64,000 nt of DNA from Eonycteris spelaea (taxonomy: Eukaryota; Chordata; Mammalia; Chiroptera; Pteropodidae): contig PUFA01000012.1 of the NCBI GenBank assembly GCA_003508835.1, positions 17,340,001 to 17,404,000 on the forward strand. Reading direction: 5' to 3'. The position numbers and the translations under genes are program-made. Shown piece by piece: positions 35,701-45,853 of the stretch. The notes below the pieces were generated by a model. That model was given only the letters and a program-made list of their open reading frames with translations. It did not search any database and was not told the origin of the DNA. Within the stretch, counting starts at the first letter, position 1; the number at the start of each line of letters is the position of its first letter.

Positions 35701-36652
35701 TGATATAAAGCATATCTAATTTATTCAGTTATAATTAAATCATATCAAAAAGCCACTGTTTCATAACTAATCTTTAGATACCATTGTATGATGTAGCATC
35801 TTTGTAGATGAATATGTTAATTGATATTTTCCCTAGTAAATGAAAAAAGTATAAGGCCCCTTTACCTCATGCAAGACTACTAAATGTAGTTTCTCTCCTT
35901 TAAAATGTGCTAAACCACAAATGGCATGTTAATCACTGAAAGAAACTTACTTTAGAAGCCCATGAGATCCTAGAAGTCATTAAGTATATGGCTGGCTGAC
36001 TGACATGCAATATTTTGGTCCTGGTATTATACCTTCAGGTACACACCAGTTGGAATACGGACAGTGTTTCCATATACTGACATTCTCACAAAGTTCCTGT
36101 AATGGCAGAGATGACATATAAGAAAATGTTTTGGAAAACTTAAAAAGCACTATTTCTTAGGTGCAGAAGAAAGCTCATTCTAACTAGCAGGAATCACCTC
36201 ACAGCAAGTCTATTCTCAATTATCCCCTTTCCATCAATTTTTCCTCCTCGTGTTTCCACTTTTTTTTCTGAGTGGGTTTTTTTTTTCTACTTTCCTAATT
36301 GCTTCTCTTAATGTTTCACTTTTCATCTTTCTTGGCCTTTAACATCTCCTACTCAGGATATCCACCCCAAGAAAGACCAGACCAATGGCTGGAATGAGAT
36401 AGCCAGTGTCATTTAAGGCCAAGTTCCCTCATAGAATTAACTGATATAGTTTAATATGAAACATTGTTCTGCTCAATGTTTTAGACAACTATTGCTAAAA
36501 TAACTGTCCTCATGTAAGATATATATTTTAGTGATTATGCTGTTTGAATGGCCTACCACTAAACTGAACTAGAAAAGAAAGAAATGTTCATTTTTACAAG
36601 CTGTTCTCCTTAAATTCTAAAATCTTGTTTTATAATAGTAACCATGACCAAG

Positions 36653-36667
36653 AGTGCCACCTACTGG
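36653..36667 (-). promoter_or_regulatory. candidate CTCF site
   Basis: On the minus strand CCAGTAGGTGGCACT is a full match to the CTCF core. It lies about 4.4 kb from the promoter island. Motif match only. Confidence 0.5.
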
Positions 36668-37044
36668 TAAATAAAGGGTATTTTTATCAAAATGTGTTCA
36701 AAGTGACTTCCAAAGCAATAAGGTATTTAAAAAACAAAACTACCTATTTTTTAAAACATATCAAATGGTTTCATATATTTGATGTAAATACTTAATTAAC
36801 TATGTAATAGTAACATATATTATTTTCTACAACCATACAAACAAGAATATTCCATAAACGTTTGTATTCTCATAGGCCTTACCCCACCAAAAATATTCTT
36901 AATTAGCTCTATTTCTAAAATAGAGAAAACTATCATAAATGCCAAATAAAACATATCCATTTATGCAGTAAAAAAAATTATTGCAAGCAACAGATCAAAT
37001 TTGATATTTAAAATGAACCATACTGGTTTCTGTTCAATAAGTAC

Positions 37045-37790
37045 ACAAAATTTATTTAACAATTAATGGGGTGCCCGGCACTATTTCAGGCCATGGAGAG
37101 AGAATAAAGAACCAGACACAAGGTCCTTGCCATCATGCAGTATTTATTACAGTGTGTGTGATAGATAATAGTAAACAGATAATGAGATAATTACAGATTG
37201 TAATGTGTGTGATAAGAGGAAATAAGAGTGAAGGGGCGGGTGAGGGACTATCAGGAAAGCTCACTCTCAAGAGACATTTTAGTTGAGACCTGAATGATGA
37301 TGAAGAGGCGGCGAAGCAGACGTTAAGGGAACGGCACTTTGGCAGAGGCCCGATCACAGAAATAAGTATATTTGGTACGTTAGAAGAACCACAGCTAGTG
37401 TGACTGGACAGCAGTGAGCTACGTGAAAGTGATATGAGATGAAGTCGAGCAGGTAGCACAAGCCAGATCATATCAGGCCATGGTAAGGGTACATACTGTA
37501 CTGTAAGGGCAACTGGAAGGAACTAAAGAGTTTGAATAAACCAGGAGAGGAACATGATTGAATCTACATTAAAAGATCGTTCACGCTGCTAAGTGAAGAA
37601 CTGATTACAGAGGAGCAAGAGTTTAAGCAGGAAGTCCAGTTAGAAAGCCCCAGTCTAAGGGCAGAGTGGGACGAAGCTACAGAGATGACATAAGTAGATG
37701 AGCATGGACTGTATCTTGGAATTAGAGCCCTAGGACGTGTTGACAGATTGGATGAAGTGTGAGAGAGCAGTGAAAGAAAAACCAGAAATG
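37045..37790 (-). mobile_element. L2 LINE fragment, antisense
   Basis: 'CCCGGCACTATTTCAGGCCA', 'AGACATTTTAGTTGAGACCT', 'AAGCCAGATCATATCAGGCC' and 'GCAGGAAGTCCAGTTAGAAA' follow the antisense L2 3' half in order. Minus-strand frames at 37133-37471 and 37564-37803 are L2 remnants. Confidence 0.85.
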
Positions 37791-37914
37791 CCTCAAAAAG
37801 CATTAATGCACTGAAATAAAGTAAATTTACAGAAATACCATGGCACCTGTTGATTCAGAATCCTCCGTGCCACTGAAGGAGTAAGGGGCTTCTGGGCATT
37901 TGGCATTTGATAAG

Positions 37915-38100
37915 GGAACCCTAGCAGTATCCAAGTTATTTCGAGAGTGCTTGACTTGTAATCCATGGTACTGGGCTCAGGTCTGACTCCTTCCTGCTTT
38001 TTGATCTTAAGCCAGTCATCTTTTACCATTTTAAATGGGAATGCCAACACTACCTCATTGGATTGCTTAGAGGAATAAATATCTGTGGACGTATCTGGCA
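37915..38100 (+). repeat. MIR SINE
   Basis: 'GAGTGCTTGACTTGTAATCC', 'GATCTTAAGCCAGTCATCTT' and 'TTGCTTAGAGGAATAAATAT' fit a worn sense MIR. Confidence 0.6.
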
Positions 38101-38811
38101 AGCAAGAAGAGTGTTAGAAAAAAACTAACCCAGATACATTAACCCCCTGCCTCCCTACCAAACAATCTAGAGAAGTAGTGGTTTGATATTGTAATAAACA
38201 ATTCCCCTTAGCCTGATACACAACAGCACTCATAAAACAGTTTATATTACAAAATTATGATCTATTTCCAAATTTGATTTTATGCTAATTATTTGTCACT
38301 GTTAATTTCCAGATCAGTAGTGTTAACATTTCATGATTTAAAAAAAAAAAAAATGTTAAGCCATAAATTTTTGACCTCAAATGATCCTATAGCAACTAGT
38401 AAATCTGCTTTTGTCATGCTTCCAGGGTCCCAAAATGTCTCATTACCGAGTGTTTCCATTACCTTTCAGGAATAAATGTAGTTTAGTAGTTACTGTAATG
38501 TTTTATTTAAAATACTGGATGGAGTAAAAAAAAAACGTACCACATGTTTGGCTATGTTTTTATTTTTTCAGCACAGAACGAACTCAAACTGCACAGAGCC
38601 ATACAGAGAACCACCTCTAGCCAGACAAGGGGATGGCCAACAGATGAAGGATGAAAACAGTCCGGAAGGACAAGGAGACCCCAAATCTAGGTCGCAAGGG
38701 AATCAGCACTGCTCTAGCAAAAATCTCAGCAGTCTGCAGAGCTTCAGGGCTACTTGTTTGATCTAGCTCTGCTTCAACACCATCATATCAAGATGGCATC
38801 AAAGTTATGAA

Positions 38812-39020
38812 AAGCATAGGTTCTGGGATCAGACGGATCTGAATTTGCACCATAACTTACTGCCACTCACCAGCTTTACCTCTTTAGGCAAGTCTCCTTA
38901 GGCCCGACCTGAAATCTCAAGTTTCCCAGTGGTGAAGATGGGACTGATGATACCTATTACCTCATTGGGCAATTTTAATGATATAATAATGCATGTAAAC
39001 CATTTGGTACAGCACCTGGC
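38812..39020 (+). repeat. MIR SINE
   Basis: 'GCATAGGTTCTGGGATCAGA', 'ACTTACTGCCACTCACCAGC', 'TTTACCTCTTTAGGCAAGTC' and 'CAGCACCTGGCACATAGTGT' give an almost complete sense copy. Confidence 0.85.
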
Positions 39021-39899
39021 ACATAGTGTCAATTATTAATTCATGTCTCATTAATTTTTCTTCTTCCATACAGGTAATATGTACTCAAAAAAAACCTGGA
39101 AAATTACAAAGAAATTATTAAAAAAAAAAAAATGACCCAACAATTCCTGTAACTTTTAGCACTACTAACCTCAGATTTTAAGATTCCCCAGAAAACTGTT
39201 TTTGATAGATCCAAATGGCTTTCTAAAAGGTCTACCAATTTATACTTTCGTGAATCAAATATGACTGCACCCATTTCTATACACTCAAAATGCCTCATCT
39301 TTAATTTGTAGGTACTTATTCTAAGAAGCACTGAAGAACTAAAGATGGTTCCCAACCTCAAAATTCTCATTGGGACTACAGAATAGCCACTGGAGATTTC
39401 CCCTGCTCTCCTGTCTCCACGAGGCTACCTGGGAAGTATCTGTGTCTACAGGGAACAGTCACTAGGCTAAGTGGGCTTTGCTAGAATTCCTTCTTTGCTC
39501 AAAGAAAGTAGAATCATCCCAGTTAACCCTCAAAAAGTTTAAAAATCTTTCCTAACTGCTGGGTAGATCTCCAGTTATGCAAAATGGAGTGTTTGTGAGC
39601 CTTTGAAACGATCTATAAACTCCTTTAACATAATTTCTGAATCTTCTCCCAAAGACTCCTCTGCCTTTAGGTTTTGAAGCCTGAAAAAAGCTAACCCAGG
39701 TGGAACTTCATTTCAGTGTGCATAAAATTGGTAACTTCATGCAAACACTTGTGTACATAAATAAGCATAGGGATGTGTATGTGTATTATGTATATGTATT
39801 ATATTAACATAAACTAAATATAGTACATGCAGTTGCTGAACCAAATAAAACTCATCATTTGCACACAAAAGTAAAATGTTAGATCTGAAATGGATCTTG

Positions 39900-40050
39900 C
39901 AAATCATCTCTAATCCAATCCTTTTTTAGTCAGAAGAAACAAGAACCAAAGAATGTAAATATCCAGCTCTCAGAGCTAGTTCCACAATAGTCAGAGTCTG
40001 AGCCCAGGTCTGCTTCTCAGCAGAGCTTGTTTTTATTGCACTGCATTCCT
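39900..40050 (-). repeat. MIR SINE
   Basis: 'TCCAATCCTTTTTTAGTCAG', 'CAGCTCTCAGAGCTAGTTCC' and 'TGAGCCCAGGTCTGCTTCTC' fit an antisense MIR. Confidence 0.6.
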
Positions 40051-40274
40051 TCTCTGCCAAGATTTGAATTAATGCCTAGTAATGAAGCAATATGCTCATG
40101 ATTGTACTAAAACAGGCAGGAGCTCTGCTTCCAAGACAGAGCACCCTTTATCTGTATTTCGTTTCCCATATAAATAGGCCTCGTGGTAATAACTCTGCCT
40201 GCTGATGCCATTACTTTCATGAAAAAGAAATTGTGGTTCACATAAGTTAATGAATTTGTTCCCAAGCTTTGGCT

Positions 40275-40440
40275 ACACACAGGCTCTTCATTTTTCTAGT
40301 TATATGATTTTTGTCAAGATTCCCAGCTCTCTGTATCTTCGTTTGAAGATTAATAATATGGAGTAACATCTAAACTCCCAAGGTTCATGGAAGATTATAC
40401 GTAGCGCAACATCTCGCACATAGTAAACTCTCTAAATAAA
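40275..40440 (+). repeat. MIR SINE
   Basis: 'TCTCTGTATCTTCGTTTGAA' and 'AACATCTCGCACATAGTAAA' are MIR-like in sense order, ending about 200 nt before the CpG island. Confidence 0.6.
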
Positions 40441-41112
40441 AGGTGATGTTATCAATGTTATTACAAAACACTATAGTAAATAATATCATATGCTTGGCAA
40501 ACATGGAACTCAATCCGTCTCCCAGGTCTTGGTCCTTTCAGCGACACAATTTAGGGCATCTGGATATAAGAGGGAGTAAGGAAGAAGTGGAGATATACCT
40601 GAAGAGACGAGTGCAGCGAGGAAATACAAGCTAGGCGTCGCCCTGAGCCCAAGGTCACCCGGTGAACCGAAATTCCAAGGTTGCTTTTTGTCCGTCACCG
40701 GGAAGGCCCGGAGGGAAACCGAGGAAGCTGAACTGCTCGCGCCGCCGCCAAAGACCAAAGCGGTGGCTCTTGCCCAGGGGCGCCGAGCGCGGGGAGTTTG
40801 CTACCTAGGCCTACGGCGGCCTCCAGCCGGGTCTGGTTGGGGCCTCCTAAGGTCCGTGGACATGAGCTCACACAACAGCAGCGGCGATCAAACCCCCCGC
40901 GCCGCCAGCCCTACGGATACCTAGCCTGCAGACCCGGGCCAAATTCCACGGCCGTGCCCGGAAGCTTCCAGGTGTCCCCGTCGTGACGTAGCGGCAGCGC
41001 GCCCGGTCACCACGTCCATTGGTCGCTTCCGTCCAATGGGCGAAGCGGGGCACGACAGCTCGGCGGTGAGCGCCGTCTTCCGGTGTCTCCGCCCCCTCGC
41101 TCAGGCATCTCC

Positions 41113-41190
41113 ATGGTGACCGCTCCCCGGGTCACCCATTTGGCCTCCGAGGCCGCAGCGGCGTCATTGTCTCCTCGCCGGAAGCGCTAG
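41113..41190 (+). other. upstream ORF in probable DPH3 5'UTR
   Basis: An ATG at 41113 followed by G opens a 25-codon frame ending in TAG at 41188-41190, 118 nt before the DPH3 start and out of frame with it. A 7-bp inverted repeat (GGTGACC at 41115-41121, GGTCACC at 41130-41136) lies over its start. If transcription begins near the ETS site at 41077-41083, as in human, this uORF would be in the mRNA and could lower DPH3 translation. Both the start site and the effect are inference. Confidence 0.5.
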
Positions 41191-41308
41191 CTCGGGCTGT
41201 CGGTGCGTGGTGACAGCGCCCGGCTGCGGGCAGCATCCGCTGCCCTAGAACGACCCGGCTCGGAATCGGGAGGAGGGGGTGACAGGCACTCTGCTGACCC
41301 CAGTGACA

Positions 41309-41416
41309 ATGGCGGTGTTTCACGACGAGGTGGAGATCGAGGACTTCCAATATGACGAGGACCTGGAGACGTACTTCTACCCCTGCCCGTGTGGGGATAA
41401 CTTCTGCATCACCAAG
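41309..41416 (+). CDS. DPH3: DPH3 coding exon 1
   Basis: The start ATG at 41309 lies in GACAATGGCGG, which also resembles a YY1 site. The exon encodes [20 protein letters not shown], then [16 protein letters not shown], and ends at AAG followed by GTAACT. It carries the first zinc ligand pair, Cys26 and Cys28, and an extra Cys33. An upstream ATG at 41113 opens a separate 25-codon frame (see its entry). Confidence 0.98.
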
Positions 41417-44400
41417 GTAACTTCAGATGTCCCTCCGGGCGACTTGTTAAGCTGACGCGTTTTCGCTGTACGACGTCCCTTCCGCCGTTCAGTCGCCCAT
41501 GTGGCTCATAGGTATTCACGCCGTTTTGTCTTGTTCATGAACCTCTGCAAAGCTGATACTCTATATACTGTCAGTGGGTACATCGTTCAGGCCTTTAGTC
41601 AGGCTGGGGTGGGGGATGAGCATCATCAAGACTTATCGCCATTCTCCCGCACTTAAGAGTCCTACTTCGGGTCCCACTTCCTGAGATAGTTCCTTGGAGG
41701 AAGTGACGTTTTTGTCTTCCCAGAGGTTTTGAGGCGACTGAACCTTGACTAACCTTACTGGTATTTCCCCCAAGTGACGCTTCCAGGGAAAAAAAAGGGG
41801 GTTGGCGTTTCTCTCGGAAGGCCCTTTTGGCCCTCGCAAAAGGGAGGCAAGTCGCAAAGGAGCTTGCCCATAGGGGTGGCAGGGTTTGGGAGGAGGAGAT
41901 TGCAAAGGGAAGACTATACTGATCATACCTGTTTGATTTTGTTATAGGAAGATTTGGAGAATGGGGAAGACGTGGCAACGTGTCCTAGCTGCTCTCTCAT
42001 TATAAAAGTGATTTATGACAAAGTAAGGGAACACATTTTAAAAGCTGGGGGAAGGGCTGCGATGCAAGAACCTAGAGCAACCTGTTTATATGTTAGTGCA
42101 AGAGAATGTTTTCTAAACAGTGTGTTAGGTAAATGCTTTGTTTGTAAAAACATTTTAAAAGCCATTAATAAACAGCCGTATCGTAAATTAAAAAATTTTA
42201 AGCTCAGATGAACTCATTTTAGCCTTGGCAAGGCAATAAGAAAACTGTTCTGTATCTAATGAAAATTATTGCTTCCTAAATAGAAAAGTAATTATAAAGA
42301 TTATTTAATTTACAGTCTTTATTCTTACTTTATTTAATAAGTAATTAAAATTGTTCAGTGCTCCTAGACTTATCTTCAAAGGAAAAGTTGTATAGTATTT
42401 CTTACCTGGCTTATACATAGAATGTCAGCAATATGTTGTTTGAAAAATAGGCATAGTTGTACTTTTACAATTTCATTTTAGTCTTTAGTTGTCCTGTTGT
42501 TTTTCACCCAAAAGATATTAACACTAGAAAACAAAAAAAATGTTATTACTGCCCATCCATACCCCAACTTTTGGCCAGTGCTTTGAATAAAGTCTTTAGT
42601 AAGAAACTTAACATTCTTTTCTCTTTTTGATATATAATTGACAAAACAGAGCTTACATTCTTAAGGATGAACTCTAAAATGAGTAATAGGGAAGGTGGGA
42701 GCAGGCACTTAGCCTCATGAGAGGATAGTTTAGACTGTAATTTAAGTTTACTGACTTATTCTAGAACAAAAAGAGAACAGGGTAATGGAGAGCAGGAGTG
42801 CTGTATGAGAAGATGTTATAGTTTTAAATAGGGTGATCATGGCAGGCCTTGTTGAGCAAAGATTGAAAGAGTGAGGGAGTGAGCCCTGTACATATGATGG
42901 GTAAGAGCAGCCTGGCAAAAGGAACTTTCAGTGAAGGGGCCCTTGTCCAGGAACATGTTTGGTTTTATCAAGGAATAGCAAGGAGGCCAGTGTGACCAGA
43001 GCAGAGTAAATAAGGGTGAGAACTGTCTAAGAGGAATTACTGGAGTGGACAGATCACAGAGATGTTTGTGGGCCACTTAAGGACTTTGCTTTTCCTGCGA
43101 ATGATATAGGGAACCGTTGGAAGGTCCTTGAACAAGGGAGTGCCATGGGCCAGCTCACTTTTAAAAGAGGGATGCTGGCTGCTGTGTCCAGAGTAGACTG
43201 TGAAGGAGCAAGGACAGACAGGCAGAAGAACCAGGTCGGAGGCCGTTAGACTTATCAAAGGAGGGAATGAGTAGCTTGGACCGGCTGCAGCAACAGAGGT
43301 GGTAAGAATGGTTGGATACTAGAATATACTTTAAAGGACAGGGATTTTTTTTACTGATTGGATATAGGATATGAGAGGAGCCGAGGATGATTTAAACACT
43401 TGTGGCCTTTGTAACTGGAAGGATTTACTACCAGCTAAGATGGGTAACTGCAGGTATAGGGGTAGAAGTTGGACGTGCTATGTTTGAGAGGTGTGTTTTT
43501 TATCCAAGTGGAGCTGGGAGAAGCCAATTGGATATCCAAGTTTGGAGTTCAAAAAGTGGTCAGCAAGCACTGTAAATTTAAGAGTTATCACATGTAGATA
43601 GCATCTAGAGCCATGAGATTGGATGAGATCACCAGGACTGTGAATGTAGTAGAGATGGACAAAAGAAAGAACTGAACATCGGGGCACTGAAATGTAATAA
43701 GTCAGGGAGGGAAGTGAGGAATCAGCAAAGCTGGGGGAGAGGAGCAATCACTGAAGGAGGAGAATTCACATTCCAATGTCATATCCTGGAAGCCCGATGA
43801 GAAAAGGTAGAGGAAGTACTCCACCTTGTCAGATGCTACTGATAGAAAGATAACTGAAAATTAACTGTTAGCCTCAACAGCGTGGCCATTTGTGATGCTT
43901 ATAAAACGGTTTCAGTGGAGTAAAGGAGACAGAGCCTGATTGATGGAAAACTTGGAGAGAATGAGAGAATAGGAAGCAGCAAGTATAGACTTTGCTTTCA
44001 AGAAGTTAATTGCAAAGGGGAGAGACATGGAGCAGTAACTGGTGGGGATCATGAGGGCTTAATGGTGGTAGACATTCAGCTACATGGGTGAATGGAGACA
44101 CAGGAATTGGATTTAACCCCTTGTGGATTTGCCAAGTGAATAGGAAAGAGTGAGAGAAGAGCAATTATGATCATTGACCATGGAATTTAAACTAGGTAAA
44201 GAAAACATTAAGGGAGTGAGCAGCAATGTAAAGGTGATAGGTGAATATGCTGGAGATCCCAGAGGGGTTGGAATGAGGGATCTAAGGCAGGTACAGCAAC
44301 GAGAGGAGTAGTGATGATAGAGTTTCATGAAGTAAGATTCAAAGTTGGTGGGCTTTTGAGAGGGGAGGAGAGCAGTAGCAGAAGGGAGCAACCAGCTTCT

Positions 44401-45486
44401 CCTCCAGTCTCTGTGGTACTGGGCTCTGAGAGAACATGGAGCCATCACTTGAGGGGGTACAGGGGAAACAGTGTCCTTAGAGGAAGGCCTTTTCTCAGTC
44501 TCAGCATTATGGACATTTTAGGCGGAACAACTTTGCTGTACAGAGCTGCCCTGTGCATGGAGGGTGTTTAGTAACATCCCTATATCCATTAGCCAGTAGC
44601 ACAGTGGTGTCAACTCAAAATGTCTCCAGATGTTGCCAAATGTCCCCTGGAGACAATCAACACACACACACCACCACCAGCAGCACTACACCTTGAGACC
44701 ACTGTGTTAGAGCAAGGATGTGCAGGGACATTTTAAAGAGGTCGAGAATATGGAGCATTGTTCTAATGATGGACCATGAACTCCAAAGAGCACAGTGGGA
44801 AGGTTCCAGGCGCTAGGCAGGAGTAAGAGAGTGATAGGGGCAGGATACAGGCTGATCCTTATGGTGACCGGATTGCAGGAGATTAGAGGTAACCTGAGAG
44901 GCAGAGATTTCTTGTGCAAGCTGACATACACAGAAGAAATGATCAGAGATTGGATTTCATTTATAAAGCAGCTAACGTTGCAAATAATGTCAGTTGGTAA
45001 ACACATAAAGAGCTGTCCCCTTTGTTGAAAGAAATAAATACTTCGAAGAGGATGGGTATTTGAATGACCAAATGCCAAAGTGGAGAAGTTTTAGTATAAG
45101 TAGTAGTTAATACAGTAACTTAAAAGAGGTGGCAATGTCTTTATAAATGTGATTCCTGAGAAGTGGATGCTTCTATAGTGAAAGTGAGCATGCTTGTTTA
45201 TAAGATAAGGTGCTTTATATAAATATAAATTCAGGACTAAAAAATGATACATTTTTAAGTTTATAATTCTGGTATTGACACTGATTCTGAACAAGGATGA
45301 ACTGATACAACAATGGAAAAATTCAAAGCTGGATGGATTCTGTGACAAGATGAAAGTTTAACGTCAATATGTTTGTGACACAGACACTGAATGATTAATG
45401 TTGTGTTTGTTCTTTCTTAGGAGCAGTTTATGTGTGGAGAAACAATCCCAGCCCCTTCCACCAGCAAAGAATTAGTTAAATGCTGA
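41309..45486 (+). CDS. DPH3: DPH3 (KTI11), CSL zinc-finger protein of diphthamide synthesis (whole coding span, 3 exons)
   Basis: Three plus-strand exons (41309-41416, 41948-42022, 45421-45486) give 249 nt, or 82 residues plus TGA, the length I recall for human DPH3. The DPH/CSL-type zinc finger ligands are visible: Cys26 and Cys28 in YPCPCGD, then Cys48 and Cys51 in ATCPSC. The protein donates electrons to the DPH1-DPH2 enzyme that begins diphthamide formation on eEF2, and its yeast homologue Kti11 also supports Elongator-dependent tRNA wobble modification; it acts in cytosol and nucleus. Compared with my memory of the human protein it differs at about seven positions, including Leu19 and Cys33, both Ser in human. 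Intron 2 is about 3.4 kb and full of old repeats. Confidence 0.98.
41417..41947 (+). other. DPH3: DPH3 intron 1
   Basis: This 531-nt intron starts GTAACT and ends TTATAG. Its first part continues the CpG island. The long minus-strand frames in it are chance openings in GC-rich sequence. I see no repeat. Confidence 0.9.
41948..42022 (+). CDS. DPH3: DPH3 coding exon 2
   Basis: The acceptor is TTGTTATAG. The exon reads [20 protein letters not shown] then VIYDK, residues 37-61, with zinc ligands Cys48 and Cys51. The donor is GTAAGG. The frame stays open past the donor to a stop at 42209-42211, so retention of the intron start would add about 62 residues. Confidence 0.97.
42680..44440 (-). mobile_element. 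L2 LINE, long antisense copy in DPH3 intron 2
   Basis: A 1.7-kb ordered match to the antisense L2: 'AGGGTGATCATGGCAGGCCT', 'AAGGAGGCCAGTGTGACCAG', 'GGCTGCTGTGTCCAGAGTAG', 'CATGAGATTGGATGAGATCA', 'CACCTTGTCAGATGCTACTG'. One of the longest L2 copies in the window. Its own coding strand is the minus strand and is disabled. Confidence 0.85.
44469..44704 (+). mobile_element. MER20 hAT-Charlie element
   Basis: 'CAGCATTATGGACATTTTAG', 'GCTGCCCTGTGCATGGAGGG', 'AAAATGTCTCCAGATGTTGC' and 'CAAATGTCCCCTGGAGACAA' are MER20, ending in the inverted terminus GAGACCACTG. CAGTG at 44469 may be the left end. A (CA)n run interrupts it. Confidence 0.8.
45421..45486 (+). CDS. DPH3: DPH3 coding exon 3 (stop codon)
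   Basis: The acceptor is GTTCTTTCTTAG. The exon reads [20 protein letters not shown] and a final Cys82, then TGA at 45484-45486. It matches the human C-terminus closely (human has DQFVCGETVPAP as I recall). The 3'UTR follows, with a first AATAAA at 45848-45853. Confidence 0.97.
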   Translation, partial: EQFMCGETIPAPSTSKELVKC

Positions 45487-45847
45487 AAAGCACTAGGAAT
45501 CCAAATCCTGAACATTTGGGAATGAGCCAAACTGAAAAAAATGAATGCAGAGTGACTGGCTTCTTCATGAGGACAACCGTTTTGTAGTTTGCTGTTCCGT
45601 TAGAGGGTGGATTCTTTCCATTGGCTACCAAGTTCATCTCCAATTAAAGGAGCAAGTCCATGATGTGACGTACCTGGATTTTGTGCTTAGAACTTGAATT
45701 GGAAAAAGTGTTCTTAATTTTCCATCTGAATTTAAAAGGAAGACAATTTCAAATCAGTGCTTTTTTCTCTTAGTTTTATTTTTATATCTTATAACTAATT
45801 ATTATCTGATAACAGCATCATCTACCTCAAAGTCATTAGGATTCCTT

Positions 45848-45853
45848 AATAAA
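45848..45853 (+). terminator. DPH3: candidate DPH3 polyadenylation signal (proximal)
   Basis: AATAAA lies 362 nt past the DPH3 stop, followed by an A-rich run and a T-rich stretch. Another AATAAA at 47855-47860 could serve a longer 3'UTR; the sequence between them is largely repeat-free, which would fit an extended UTR. Confidence 0.5.

Larger units (their letters stand above)
34152..40599 (-). other. OXNAD1: OXNAD1 5' region, untranslated exons unresolved
   Basis: Between coding exon 1 and the promoter island there must be at least one donor on the minus strand. Two candidates are CAG|GTATAT ending at 40599 and CTAG|GTAGCA ending at 40805. I cannot choose or exclude further small exons. Repeats inside are listed separately; 35150-35530, 35700-36640 and 38110-38810 show nothing named. 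Confidence 0.6.
40630..41450. promoter_or_regulatory. CpG island and bidirectional OXNAD1/DPH3 promoter
   Basis: This is the only strongly CpG-dense stretch in the window. It holds two CCAAT boxes facing opposite ways (ATTGG at 41018-41022 and CCAATGG at 41033-41039), a CRE-like TGACGTA (40984-40990), and ETS cores CCGGAAG at 40958-40964 and 41178-41184 plus CTTCCGG at 41077-41083. No TATA box was seen. DPH3 reads right from here and OXNAD1 reads left, so one TATA-less island very likely drives both. In human the DPH3 promoter is known for recurrent UV-type mutations at an ETS site. Exact start sites are inference. Confidence 0.9.
42023..45420 (+). other. DPH3: DPH3 intron 2
   Basis: A 3.4-kb intron with canonical borders (GTAAGG, TTCTTAG). 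The first part contains an in-frame extension of exon 2 and an AATAAA at 42167-42172. Then come an antisense L2 (42680-44440) and a MER20 (to 44704). 44705-45420 has no confident element. Confidence 0.95.

Noticed and set aside
40599..40808. Definite OXNAD1 first exon
   Set aside because: Two minus-strand donors (40599 and 40805) are plausible and no acceptor-side test was possible, so I did not call an exon.
41595..41978. 127-codon minus-strand ORF across DPH3 intron 1
   Set aside because: GC-rich chance frame opposite the DPH3 intron and exon 2. Nothing recognisable.
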